A DNA stretch of 64,000 bases from Anniella stebbinsi (taxonomy: Eukaryota; Chordata; Lepidosauria; Squamata; Anniellidae). Below the pieces are notes generated by a model. It did no database searches, was not told the origin of the DNA, and saw nothing but the letters and a program-made list of their open reading frames with translations. Position numbers and translations under genes: made by a program. Each line of letters begins with the position of its first letter. The stretch's first letter is position 1. Positions 42,795-53,910 of this stretch are shown piece after piece. The stretch is from positions 396,465,154 to 396,529,153 of the forward strand of contig JARDYH010000001.1 of NCBI GenBank assembly GCA_029215795.1, read 5' to 3'.

Positions 42795-43605
42795 AGGCAG
42801 CCTCTCTCAGAATGAGATTTAATAGAGTTAAATGCAAAGTTCTACAACTAGGGAAAAGAAGCCAAATGTAGTTACAAGATGGGGAATACTTGGCTCAGCA
42901 ATACTACAAGCGAGAAAGTTCTTGGGATTGTTATAGATCACAAGCTGAATATGAGCCAACAGTGTGATGTGGCTGGAAAAAAGCAAATGCTATTTTGGGC
43001 TGCATTAATAGAAGTATAGCTTCCAAATCGCACGAGGTACTGGTCCCCCTCTATTTGGCACTGGTTAGGCCTCATCTTGAATATTGTATCCAGTTCTAGG
43101 CACCACACTTCAAGAAGTATGCAGACAAGCTGGAGGGAGTTCAGAGGAGGGTAATGATGATGATCAGGGGCCTGGAAACAAAGCCCTATGAGGAGAGACT
43201 GAAAGAACTGGGCATTATTAGCCTGGAGAAGAGAAGATTGAGGGGAGACATGATAGCACTCTTCAAATACTTGAAAAGTTGTCACACAGAGGAGGGCCAG
43301 GATCTCTTCTCCAACGTCCCAGAGTGCAGGACCCGGAATCATGGGCTCAAGTTACAGGAAGCCAGATTCCAGATGGATATCAGAAAAAACTCCCTGACTG
43401 TTAGAGGACTACGACAATGGGACCAATGACCTAGGGAGGTGGTGGGTTCTCCCACACAAGAGGCTTTCAAGAGGCAGCTGGACAGCCAACTGTCAGGGAT
43501 GCTTTAAGGTGGATTCTTGCGTTGAGCAGGGGGTTGGATTTGATGGCCTTATAGGCCCCTTCCAATTCTATTCTTCTATGGGTCTATGGTTCTATGACTG
43601 TCAGA
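42795..43605 (+). mobile_element. CR1 LINE, C-terminal ORF2 and complete 3' end
   Basis: About 800 bases. The best frame (43154-43429) reads MIRGLETKPYEERLKELG, SLEKRRLRGDMIALFKYLK and CRTRNHGLKLQEARFQMDIR, the CR1 ORF2 C-terminus. The upstream part (cattgtatccagttctagg, caccacacttcaagaagtat) encodes the preceding LEYCIQF-type segment in other frames. It ends with gggttggatttgatggcc, ttccaattctattctt and TCTATGG-type repeats. Several frameshifts; inactive. Confidence 0.9.
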
Positions 43606-44070
43606 CAGCACAGGCCATCAGGAAGGTCTTCAGAAGGTTAAGTCAAAATGGCTATCTTTGTAATTAAGGATGTCGCAGGACTGACCCCCCCCCAGTTGGC
43701 CTCCCAGCCCCACTTGCTGAGATGCAGCCATACACCAGATGTGTTTCCCAGGCACTCGTATGTTCTGATAGAACCAAGAGGCCCCCATTCCCTAGCAAGA
43801 CACCAGTTTGTGTAAAAATGACAACTCGGGGATTTCTGGGAATCTAACGTTGAGTAAAAGGTGGCCAGGAAAGGGTCATTTACGCAACACTACAGGGACA
43901 CTCGCTAGGCCATGCAGCAGATCACGTGACATGGTGAGCGGAGGCTGGTGGCAGGGGCAACCTGGTAAGTACCTGGTGAAACTGGATGGAGGTGAGTCTG
44001 TCCATCCTCAACCGTAATTTAAAGCTACTGATTGGGATCCTACCCCTTGGAGGGACAGACAACAAATTTG
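43606..44070. other. Intergenic DNA with a MITE relic
   Basis: 43920-44012 (ggtggcaggggcaacct, gatggaggtgagtctgtcc) resembles the right half of the element at 1892-2108. Confidence 0.4.
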
Positions 44071-45187
44071 CACTATCCTCTATGTGAAGATGATCCTTCA
44101 GATTTTTGAAGATGGGAGGGGATTTGTGTGCCCAGGGCAATTTGCGCATTTTCGTGAGCATGAAGTTTCACAATTGCAAATCTGCCGAAATTTGGAAAAT
44201 TTGGGAAAAAATCCCATTCCATCAATGAGAAGACGGTGGAATGAAAGACACCTGATAATCCATGAAACACAGATGGAATACAGTTTACGAAAAGCCATAC
44301 ATCCCCATTTGTCATCTGACTTTGCCCCCTCTACCCTCCAGGAACACTTATGCACAAGGGTGAAAGGAAATGAATTTCTCATATATCCCAAGTTCCCCCA
44401 CCCCAAAAGTATGTGGGCCTCGATAGATGCCCAGTGATGCTGACCTTTGCCAGCAGCGCTTACCTGAAAGCAAAGCATGCTGTAGGAGAGGGTTAACTTG
44501 ATTAGTACAATGAATAGAGCTCTGACCTTACCATTGGAAACCTCCCCTCCCTCCCTCCCTCTTGTTTCTGTGATTTTATTTTGGAACAGTACCGTGGTGC
44601 TGGGATAGCTATAAATACCACAGCCAGATGGATGACAGCTCTCGAGTTGGAAATGCAACCCATTCTTTTAACTGATTTTTTATTGGTCCACATTCTCTGA
44701 TCTAGGCCAGCTGCACCCAGGGATGTGGAAGGACCCTCATGGGCTTGTGCTTCTGTTGAGGCCTTCCCCAGGTAAGAGTGGGCACCATGATCTCTCACTT
44801 CCCCTGATGGGAAGAAAGGAGAGTACAATTACAGGGCAAGTTCAATCCAGATGAGCTAGTGGGGGGCGGGGCTGTGATGGCCCGTTCTCACAACCCAGTA
44901 GAGACGAGCATATTCCTTTATCAATCCTAGAGGTCTACTCCATCCTCCATTCTGTTTCCTCCCTGAATTCAGGTTGAAGTTCTAAACTGAATTCCAGAAC
45001 TGGAAAAGGCACAGTTTCCCACAACTTTCAGAACTTTGTGTTATTTACATTTCGTGTACACACACAAACACAAACACCATACACTGATGTGCAGAAGCAC
45101 TGTGATAAAACACTGGTCAAGGACACAAACAGTAGACAGTGAACTGAAGTGCCAAAGGCAGGTGCATAATCAAGATCACATTGGAGC
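44071..45187. other. Intergenic DNA with an eroded repeat
   Basis: 44100-44230 resembles 5930-6060 (aaatttggaaaatttggg, aaaaaatcccattcc). Otherwise nothing recognised. Reverse frames of 80-186 codons here lack any family feature. Confidence 0.4.
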
Positions 45188-45805
45188 TCATAAGAACATA
45201 GAAGAGCCCTGCTGGATCGGACCGAAGGTCCATCTAGTCCAGCACTCTGTTCACACAGTGGCCAACAGCTGTCGACCAGGGACCCACAAGCAGGACACAG
45301 AGCAACAGCACCCTCCCACCCATGTTCCCCAGCAACTGGTGTACACAGGCTTACTGCCTCGGATACTGGAGGTAGCACAGAGCCCTCAGGACTAGTAGCC
45401 ATTGGGCCTGTTCAGACTACACATTAAGCCACTAAACTTTTTGCAGCAATTGATTAGTGAGTGTGTTTAAACTGTGGTTATGTGGCCATGCTATGTCCTA
45501 TTTCACATGGCACATGGCACACTATGCCATAATGTTTAGCTCAAAATGCTTAACCACCGTGGTCATTGATAACCTTCTCCTCCAGGAATGCACCCAACCC
45601 CCTTTGAAATCCATCTAAATTGATGGCCATCACTACATTTTGTGCAAGTAACTATGCGCTGTGTGAAGAAGTCCTTTCTTTGATCTGTCCTGAATCTCCC
45701 ACCAATCAGCTTCATGGGATGACCCCATTGGGTTCCAGTATTATGAGAGAGGGAGAAAAATGTCTCCCTACTCACATTCTCCACACCAGGCATCATTCTG
45801 TACAT
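45188..45805 (-). mobile_element. CR1 LINE 3' end, split by a MITE
   Basis: Inverted CR1: agccctgctggatcggac, tctagtccagcactctgttc, gcaactggtgtacacaggc. It resumes after the insertion with aaccttctcctccaggaat and the ORF2 end (reverse frame VTCTKCSDGHQFRWISKG; FFSLSHNTGTQWGHPMKL). About 460 bases of CR1 in total. Confidence 0.85.
45405..45563. mobile_element. 159-bp MITE nested in CR1
   Basis: Begins GGCCTGTTCAGACTACACAT and ends gcttaaccaccgtggt. CATTG flanks both sides (45400-45404, 45564-45568), and removing one copy restores uninterrupted CR1 sequence. The inner part contains several versions of TTAACCAC/GTGGTTA. Confidence 0.75.
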
Positions 45806-46587
45806 CTGGAAGGAAGCCCCATGAACATCATGGGACTTACCTTTGAGCGTAGGATTGTGCTATAAAGGAGCAGAATGGTGGTGGTGGTGGGGGGAATCCT
45901 CCCACCCTTTATTTGCATAGATGCTATTCATACCCTCAGAAAAAGATGAGCAAGATGGATTCTAAATAGCAGCTCCTGGGGAGCAAATGCACCTAGGCAA
46001 ACCCTCCCACAAAATAACATGCATTTCAGCCTGACCCACATAGATTTTTTTTTTTTTTGGCAACAGAGAGCTTTCGCTTCTGACAAAAATCTAATGTAGA
46101 TAGTGTTCCCTCAGGGATCTGACTCCAAGGCTTGCTCGCTTTTATGCCCCATTCTCCTCTTTGCATATTTCCTTTAAGGATCATTATACCCTCTGGTCCC
46201 CATCTTCCAGAAAACACAAGGTGAAGGTTAAATGGCTTAGAAGCACACACACACACACATGCAGAGAGACAGTGATACACAGACTCACACACACAGACAG
46301 AGAGGAAAAGACACACTGAGAAATATTCTGTCTTGCTTTGGTCCAGAACTGACACCCCCTCTTTTTGGCAAAGCTTGAGCAAGTCTTCCTTATAGTTACT
46401 CCTCACACCGCCATCTTCACCCCACCCCTGTGAATAAACCTGATCGATCTCCACAATTATAGTATAGCTCAAGCTGTGACTGTGACCAGGAGGAACTGTT
46501 GGAACAGTCTGGGTAAAGCAAACGAGCTCAGCATGGGAAGATGCATGGTGGCCGTTTGTAGCAAACGGCCACATGTGTGCTACAACA
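45806..46587. other. Single-copy intergenic DNA
   Basis: (CA)n at 46240-46260. T-run at 46046-46058. The 182-codon reverse frame (46026-46574) has no recognisable domain and crosses the (CA)n. Confidence 0.45.
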
Positions 46588-47330
46588 TCTTTTTTTTAAT
46601 TTTATTTATTTTTCAACATATAATACAAAAATAAACACAATACATAAACAACCCTCCACATCCCCCCTGTGCTCCCCTACCTTGAGACCTTCATTGCTGT
46701 TATATTATACATCTTTCCAAAATTGTTGTGATTCTTTTGAAGGTGTACATCCTCTCCCCTTTACTAAAACATATTCTAAAAATAATCCCCAAATACTTTC
46801 AAAATTGTTCTTTTTGGTTAATCCCATCCTAACTTTCATTATACATGTTAATCTATCATTAATTGCAATATCCCACACTCTTTTGTACCATTCTTCTATA
46901 CTATAATTCCCTTGTATTTTCCAGCTTTTAGCTATCATTAATCTAGCCGGTGTCAGAAGATTGTTTATCAATTCTATTACATTGTTATTACCATATTCTT
47001 TATCAAACAACCCCAATAAAGCTATATTTGGACTTGCTTCCACATTCTTACCCAATATCTCACTTATTTCTTTAAAAACTCTTTTCCAATTTTTTTTTAC
47101 TTATTCACATGACCACCACATATGGTAATATGTCCCCACATCCTGACAACCCCTCCAACATAGCTTTGACATTTTCTTATCTATCTGATGTAGTCTTACA
47201 GGGGTGAGATACCATCTCCAAATTATTTTATAATGATTTTCTTTTATCCTTATTGATAGCAACTTTAAAGTTCTTAATTCCCATATCTTCCCCCATCTGT
47301 CCCCAGTAATTTGAATTTTTAAATCATCTG
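46588..47330 (-). mobile_element. LINE-1 3' end with ORF2 C-terminal fragment
   Basis: Reverse-strand frames contain KIQITGDRWGKIWELRTLKL, IWRWYLTPVRLHQIDKKM and CWRGCQDVGTYYHMWWSCE (47101-47325). The downstream frame then has KSWKIQGNYSIEEWYKRVWD and INDRLTCIMKVRMG (46705-47055). This is the carboxyl end of L1 ORF2 with its cysteine-containing motif. The frame breaks in a T-run near 47085-47099. The poly-T at 46588-46597 is the poly(A) tail. Truncated at 5'. Confidence 0.88.
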
Positions 47331-47333
47331 GGG

Positions 47334-47547
47334 TTCCGGCAGGGGCATCCCAACAAGGCAGAAGCCAGAAATGACTGCATTCGGGACAACAAAGGAGGCA
47401 AAAATAAGCCTCTCCTGTCTCAGAAGTTTCCCTTTTGAGGGGTTGTGCAAGGAGAAACGTCACAAAGAAGCAGTGAAGAATCCAAATTGACATCCTATGG
47501 GTTTTTCGAAAATGACTGCCATGTATCAAATTTACCGTTCTTGGGCA
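47334..47547. other. Unassigned DNA between two LINE fragments
   Basis: No transposon end recognised. It may be LINE-derived but is too diverged to place. Confidence 0.35.
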
Positions 47548-48530
47548 CAATGCTGGAACATGTGGTGACCTGGCAACTCCAAGCAGTGTAGGATGATACG
47601 CATTATTTAGATCCATTCCAATCAGGTTTCAGAGCTGGTTTGGGGATGGAAACAGCCTTGGTCACCCAGGTTGTTGGCTTACGCCAGGGAATGGATGGGG
47701 TGAGTGAAACCCTGCTGGTTCTTCTGGATCTCTCAGTGGATTTTGATACCCTCAGCCACAGTATATGCTTTATTCTGGCATCTCCTCCCACCTGAAGGGA
47801 CTCTAATTTTCTAGGAACGTTTCTCTAGGCAAGGTTATGCAAACTAAGCGAGACAATTGGCTTTTCAAGAAAAAAGGAAAGTTATTTTTCCAATATGCTT
47901 TAACTTCAGGGAGGCTGGTTCTGAAAAAGCCTTTGGCGAGAAGCTAGCTGGGCCGACCTCCTCTCTGCTTCCTTCTGTTCGCTCTGCTCATTTTAGTCTG
48001 TGGCAGATTCTAGGATCAGCTCAGCTTTCAGTGCCCTCCCCCTCAGAAGAACATTGATTCCCAGCTTGTGGGTTGTTCATACACTCAGAGATAAGGGCTG
48101 GCAAAAGTTCATTCCCGGCTGGTGAAGAGCTTGTGAGAGTCACCTCTCCCACTCCCCATACAGGCTGGTATGTTTCTGGCACCATCTCTTCTGCATCAGA
48201 ATCTGACTCTGATTGCCTGAAAATCCTCTTCCCAGCTCAAGGGGAACAGGCCTAGTCATAACAGTATCATTCTGGGTTGTTTATCTGGATTGGGCTACAG
48301 AGGCATGATTTTAAAGTGGTTCTGGTCCTTCCTGGAGGAGTGGTCTCAGAAGGTGGTGATGGGGGGGGGGACTTCTGCTCCAGCCCATGGCTGTTAACTT
48401 GTGGGATGCTGCAATGTTCCAGGCTGCCCCCATGGTTTTTTTTAAAAAAACATCTACATGAAACTGCTGGGGGAAACCATCAGATGGTTTGTGCTCAAGT
48501 ACCGTCAGCATGCAGAGGATCAGTATGCAA
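47548..48530 (+). mobile_element. Non-LTR retrotransposon reverse-transcriptase fragment, split by a solo LTR
   Basis: Left part (47548-47765) reads DPFQSGFRAGFGMETALVTQ, LLVLLDLSVDFDTLSHSI, RT motifs with the LLDLSxxFDT active-site segment. After the solo LTR it resumes (48264-) as LGCLSGLGYRGMILKWFW, FLEEWSQKVVMGGG, then after a frameshift IYMKLLGETIRWFVLKYRQH. The catalytic YADD motif is decayed to HAED. Together it covers RT motifs about 2-5 of an L2/CR1-like ORF2. Inactive. Confidence 0.85.
47766..48263 (-). mobile_element. Solo LTR (probably Ty3/Gypsy-like), 498 bp
   Basis: On the minus strand it starts TGTTATGACTAGGCC and ends AATAAAGCA. TG...CA termini and an AATAAA polyadenylation signal just before the end are classic LTR features. 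It interrupts the LINE exactly: GTATA (47761-47765) and GTATC (48264-48268) are the target duplication, with one change. Removing the insert restores the LINE frame HSI-ILGC. No internal retroviral genes are present, so it arose by LTR-LTR recombination. The clade is inferred from style, not proven. Confidence 0.75.
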
Positions 48531-49060
48531 AAACCCTGAACAAAATTCTTGCTCATCCCCACTGATCATTACACAGATAGTCAAGGCCAATATGTCACCA
48601 AATGTTCTTCCGAAAAAAAATACCCAATTCCATTTTCCATTGAAATCAATAAGACTTTTAAGAGCTGCTTCACTGTGGCTGGATCAAGCCCATTATAACA
48701 AATCAATTTTTCAAATGAAATTTTTAAAAAAGCCAGACTGGCCTTATTGGGCATTCCATATGACTATTCTTGGTACTGAACAAAACAGATCGTTTTATCT
48801 GAAAATTATTAATTTTCTGTGTATCATTTCAAAGTCAATTAAACTGGTTAATTGAGCGTATGTGGAGACATTCAGCACACTGGAAATCCATTTTTTTTCT
48901 CTTGTAGAAGACAGTGAGAATTTTCATTTTGTGGTAGCAGCTTTCAATAAGTCAAGCTTCATATTTATCAGCTATTTATCTTTATTTAGCACCTGATTAT
49001 CAATTCATTTTCATTCATTACATTTCCCTACCACCCAACAGTCAACATCAAGCTACCTAC
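48531..49060. other. Single-copy intergenic DNA
   Basis: AT-rich, nothing recognised. The long forward frame reaching 48855 is LINE relic followed by chance sequence. Confidence 0.45.
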
Positions 49061-49064
49061 AGCA

Positions 49065-49190
49065 AGGATGATGGTCTGAATTTACCTTTCAGATGTGGTT
49101 GGACAACATCCCTGACTATTGTCTCCCTGACTATAATCCATAGTGGCTGGGGCCTATGAGAGCTGGAGTACAAGAACAGCTATAGGGCAC
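49065..49190. mobile_element. Diverged palindromic MITE (ACTACAACTCCCA family)
   Basis: ccctgactattgtctccctg, tagtggctggggcctatgag, agctggagtacaagaac and agggcaccag keep the family's right arm. Left arm degraded. Confidence 0.45.
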
Positions 49191-49199
49191 CAGACCTGC

Positions 49200-49519
49200 T
49201 AGGCTGACCAGATAAAATCCAGGTCAGGACTCATGTAACTTTACAAGTTGTAGAGAAAAGGGAATTTCAGCCAGGGTCATTTGTATGCAATTAGTTCCTG
49301 GGGAAATTCCCTCTTCATCACAACTGTTAGAGTTGCAGGGGCTCTGCCTTCTTTTGCATATGGTCACTCTAGTATAGTGCCTGCAACTTTAACTGTTGTG
49401 ATGAAGAGGGAATTTCACCAGGAACTAATTGCATACAAATGACCCTGGCTGAAATTCCCTTTTCTCTACAACTGTTAAAGTTACATGAGCCCTGACCTGG
49501 ATTTTATCTGGTCACCCTA
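49200..49519 (+). mobile_element. 320-bp palindromic hAT MITE, copy 6
   Basis: TAGGCTGACCAGATAAAATC ... TTTTATCTGGTCACCCTA. Perfect 8-bp duplication AGACCTGC (49192-49199, 49520-49527). Loop in the plus sense. Confidence 0.95.
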
Positions 49520-49527
49520 AGACCTGC

Positions 49528-50227
49528 AGATAACCCATCAAGGAGGCAGATGGGGCTGGAGTTGGTCTGAGGAGCATGGGCCCTTGCTTTTGACAAATCT
49601 GTGCTCACTTCAGTCTGCTGTCAAATTCTCTAGTGGCTGATGCTAGTACGGTTGTACTGATTAAGAGAAACTGCAGAGAAAAAGAGAGTGGGGTTAGTAG
49701 TAATGAGGGGAATTGATTTAGGTCCATATTTGTAAGCAAACAAATCTAAGTTGCACTTCCCGCATTAATGTGAGGATTGGAACACAGATATCCAGACTGA
49801 GCACTTCCCCAAATGTTGTGATGTAGTTGTCAGCTCAAACATTGGGTACAGAAATGTGTATGTTAGGGAAAGCTGCTGTTGGGGTTCCTTCCGATGACTT
49901 GTGCTCATTAAGGATCTCTGCCTCCTTAAGAGTCCCATCTTCCTGCTTTTTTACCTTCTCCTTCCCAGTAAGACTGTAGACATAGGTTGAGCAACACTCC
50001 AGATCCTATAGGTTTGTTTAACACAAGCAAAACAAGCAACTTACAACTGAAGGGATTTAGTCAATAAAGCTGAGTGATACAAAATGCATTAAAAGAAAAT
50101 AAAAGTTGCAAAAATGCAAGTTCTTTTCCCCTACGCTGAACCTAGACTTCTTCAGCTGCATCTTTCAGCTCCTTCCTTATGGTCTGCTCTTTCTCTAGCT
50201 CTCTCCTGGATGGCTCTCTCACTCTTT
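49528..50227. other. Intergenic DNA
   Basis: Nothing recognised. Pieces near 49720-49780 resemble an AT-rich repeat at 51000-51060. Confidence 0.4.
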
Positions 50228-50530
50228 TAGGCTGACCAGGTAAAATCCAGGTCAGGGCTCATGTATCTTTAACAGTTGTAGAGAAAAGGGAATTTCAGCC
50301 AGAGTCATTTGTATGCAATTAGTTCCTGGTGATATTCCCTCTTCATCACAACAGTTAAAGGTGCATGCACTATACTAGAGTGACCATACACAAAAGAAGG
50401 CAGGGCCCCTGCAACTTTAACTGTTTCACCAGGAACTAATTGCATACAAATGACACTGGCTGAAATTCCCTTTTCTCTACAACTGTTAAAGTTACATGAG
50501 CCCTGACCTGGAGTTTATCTGGTCACCCTA
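50228..50530 (-). mobile_element. Palindromic hAT MITE, copy 7, internally deleted
   Basis: TAGGCTGACCAGG ... TTATCTGGTCACCCTA, loop in the minus sense. About 17 bases (gtgatgaagagggaat) are missing from the inner right arm after ctgtt. Flanks CACTCTTT and GCCATCCT do not match, so no target duplication survives. Confidence 0.9.
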
Positions 50531-50885
50531 GCCATCCTCCTCTGGGAGCCCTCCATCAAAGGAAGTGAAATGGGTGGCTACTAAAAAGAGGGCCTTTTCT
50601 GCTGTGGCACCCCAGGTGTGGAATGAGCTTCACAGAAAGGCCCACCTGGTGCCTACACTGTATTCTTTTCAGCACCAGGTGAAGACATTTTGATTTCCCC
50701 AAGTTTTTCAATTTCCATTTTAAACCTGGTATTGTAAATCTTTGCACTGCAAATTTTGTTATTATTTTTATTTTTTATTCCATATATATATATATATATA
50801 TATGCAGTATTTTATTATTTTAATTGTTGTGAACTACCCAGACAGCTTCAACTACCGGGTGGTATAGAATAAAATAATTTGTAAA
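50531..50885 (+). mobile_element. LINE 3' end (L2/CR1-like)
   Basis: The frame around 50590-50690 reads GPFSAVAPQVWNELHRKA, LVPTLYSFQHQVKTF, the C-terminal ORF2 relic. The 3' UTR contains ttgttgtgaactacccagac, accgggtggtatagaataaa. A (TA)n lies at 50782-50803. 5' truncated. Confidence 0.75.
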
Positions 50886-52025
50886 TGATATATATGCTTT
50901 TGCAAACAGGTTGCCTAATTTAATGCATTTTAAGCTCTATTTTCACCAACATACACATTTTTGTATGCATTTTTTGATTAGATACAAATTCTGAGAATTG
51001 TGAATTTGAAGGATAACTGAGTTTTGGGAAGTGCTAAATTAGGTAAGTTTGCATTAAAATGTGATCCAAACAAATAAACAAAACCCCAAAACCCATTCTC
51101 CCCTGTCTCTGCCAAGAACTATTTTAATAAGTCAGTGCTGTGCCATCCTTATTCTTAAACTGAGCTGAGCTCCTTGCTTTACACACAAACCTTTCTAAGG
51201 CTTCCTCCCTGGACCCGATCCTAGAAACATGAAGTACTCTCCCTGCAGTTCCTTAAAGGTATTTATAGATATCGGGGAGAGTGAAAGAGAGTGGCAGAAA
51301 TGGGACATCCCATACTGTGTTCTTCATTCTAAATTTCATGATCAAAGAACCCTCCTCTCCTAATTGACTTTTTGGGGTCAGTGCTACTGGTTTCACAGCT
51401 GATTTGGGTGCTCTCGCTATTTTTCCAGGTCGAACGCTCCAGTTCATATTTTAATAGGAACATGCAATATGACAAGAGCTACTCACTCTTTCCTTGTGAT
51501 AGGTCTTTGATCAGGAAAGTATTAATTATGCTTGAAAGTGAAGGAAGCAGGCTAATGAATAGGAGATCAAAGTGAGGCTCAATTAATCTGAATTCACAGC
51601 TATTTTGCACTGTGGGGTTGGATTTTTTTATTTCCATTGGGGATTATCCCAGTTCCTGCTGTCTTCATCTAGAGACCAGGAAAGGTGATGTTCAGTCCAC
51701 CTTTCCCTTATTGTGTCCATTAAAATGGCTGTTCTACGATTGAAACAACCTCCTGTTGGATTTGAACCATGTAAAAAACAGAGTGGACAAAATGTAGAGT
51801 TTTCCTTGATCTGATGAAGCAAGAAACCGTATCCAACAACATGGATCTGAATCACATATTCAACACATCCAAGTACTTCCATGGAATGCGTATGCTGGCT
51901 AAGCCAAAAACCACACATCCATTTTTTAAATGTTCATTATGAGGAATTAACTAACCTTGTTGTCTTAAAAAACAATCTTTTGTGTGGGCACCTTGTCTGA
52001 AAATTGCCATCTAAACCATCTGAAA
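50886..52025. other. Single-copy intergenic DNA with an AT-rich repeat relic
   Basis: 50900-51110 shares themes (gaattgtgaatttgaagga, aagtttgcattaaaatgtga) with 52970-53070. It is likely an old interspersed repeat. The rest is unassigned. Confidence 0.4.
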
Positions 52026-52027
52026 CT

Positions 52028-52187
52028 AGTGGAGACTGATGGCTGTGACTCTATAGTGGGTTTCATTCAGAACCATCTGGAATTCTAAAGGAGCTATCCA
52101 AAGTGCCTGACCTATTTTGCCTGGTTCTGACTGAAACCCAAAGTGGATTCACAGCCCTGCCAAAACCAGAGCCACCAGCCATCATTG
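52028..52187. mobile_element. Palindromic MITE, diverged copy
   Basis: agtggagactgatggctgtg ... caaaaccagagccaccagcc, with core gaattctaaaggagctatcc. Same family as 37478 and 5290. Confidence 0.6.
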
Positions 52188-52354
52188 TGAGAAAGTGACA
52201 TGAATGATGCAATGATGACACCATTGACATGAGATCATAGCTGCAAAATGCCAGGATGCCTGCATGTTCCATGAGATTCAGCCTTGGCTCCCATGACTTT
52301 CTTCAACACATATGTATGATGTAACAATTCATGTCATGGTGCTTTCTGTGTGAA

Positions 52355-52492
52355 CACTTATAGGCCTTCCCCAACTTGGTGCTTTGGACTACAAACCCCA
52401 TCATTCCTGACTATTGACCATGCTGGCTGGAGCTGATGGGAGCTGTAGTTCCCAAACACCTGGAGGTTACCAGGCTAGGAAAGACTGCCTTA
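52355..52492. mobile_element. Palindromic MITE with ACTACAAACCCCATCAT
   Basis: taggccttccccaacttgg, the motif at 52388-52404, loop tgaccatgctggctgg, then the inverted arm gatgggagctgtagttccca and aaacacctggagg. About 135 bp. Confidence 0.7.
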
Positions 52493-53910
52493 TGGTTTCC
52501 AGTTATACACTCAGAGATTACATCCACATCTGGAAACTACAGCTAGTGCAAATTTAATCTGCCAGGTTGCCTGTGTGGGCTTGGCGATTTGATCATATCA
52601 CACTGATTTTGTATCAGTTGCATTGCTTGCTTGCTTGTTCATTTCAGGGTTCTGGAAGTGTTGGTGCTCAGGTGAGAGAGGCATCCCTCAGTTTGTTATT
52701 TCCCCCCATTTCTTCCCATCCCATTTCTACATCAGTGTGTGTGTTTTTAAAAAAAAGCCTGTACAGAAATTAATATGCATTTTATGTGCATTTCTCCTAA
52801 GAGATGCATTTTCGTACAGTTTTGCTTAAGACATATATTGCAAGCGTCTTCCCTTTACGTATTTTTTTGGGAGGGAAACCCCATTAATATGCAGATTTTT
52901 GTGCACACTTTCCCCAATTATTTTGCATGCTCTCCCCCCCCCCCCCCCCCGGAGTGAATCAGAACATTCACAGAAGTGTGAATATGGAAGGATAGCCATT
53001 CCGGTTCAGATACTGATTTGAGGTGTGAATTTGGTAAGTTCTCATCAAAATGTGAACCAAATAAAATTCTCCCCCCATGTCTGCGCCTGGCTCAAAATGT
53101 GAAAACGTTTTCCAAATGAGGACATTTCTTATTCCCCATGCCTCCAGTTCTGAATTCAACTTCACTATTTCCCCTTATCTCACCTGTAATGTTCGTGATT
53201 GGATTTTGGTGAATCTGCTGGGATAAGTGCTTCCAAATCAGCCTCATCCCTTTGTTTGAGATCACATTATATTTCTGAATCCACATTATATTTCTTTAGG
53301 GGAACTACTAGGAAACCTTTGCAGCAAGCCTAAGATGAAACAGTGTAGTTTTCCCTGTTCCCCATCCTCTTTCCCCCCGAAAGTACAATCAGTGCAGAAA
53401 TGGTGTTCAATGGCTTTTCCCAAACAGAAGTAAATTAATTATGGGTGGTCTATTATATTGTCCCATAAATTTGTCTCATGGTCATATCCATTTTATTCCT
53501 CATTGTTCCACTTTGTTATACCCCTATTGTTTCTGTAAGAATGCATCATGCCCCTTCACCCATCTGGCATTTTTCCACTTCACGATGTCATTAAACAGTC
53601 TTCGTAGCGACCAAACCCTGCTGGCGCAGGTACCTTCCATATCTCAACTGGGATTCCAAGCTACCTTTGTGATATCCTTTGTATTGATCTGTGACTCTTT
53701 CTTCCAATGTGCGCTTCAGCAACTGATCACAGTAAACACTGCATTTTATCTCACCCCCTCCTTCTTACCAAGTCTTTCTAAGTCTTGCATTTCTCACGAG
53801 CGGTAATGTTCAATTCATGTGTTGCACGTATTCACGTGGTGTTTGCAATGATTTCTTGAATTTGTGGAAGTTGTTGTGCGATCTGTTATCCTGCGATAAG
53901 ATTTATGGTG
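52493..53910. other. Single-copy DNA with AT-rich repeat relics and a poly-C run
   Basis: 52770-53075 (gtgcatttctcctaagaga, aagttctcatcaaaatgtg) looks like an old repeat, related in style to 34136 and 50900. Poly-C of about 17 at 52935-52951. The 121-codon forward frame at 53441-53806 has no recognisable domain. Confidence 0.4.

Noticed and set aside
43154..43429. 91-codon forward frame as a host gene
   Set aside because: It is the CR1 ORF2 C-terminus, followed by the CR1 3' end.
46026..46574. 182-codon reverse frame
   Set aside because: No recognisable domain; it includes a (CA)n translation and ends in a T-run.
47766..48263. Endogenous retrovirus with genes
   Set aside because: Only a single LTR-like segment is present; no internal coding region flanks it.
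48277..48855. 192-codon forward frame as a host gene
   Set aside because: Its first third is decayed LINE reverse transcriptase in a shifted frame and the remainder is chance sequence.
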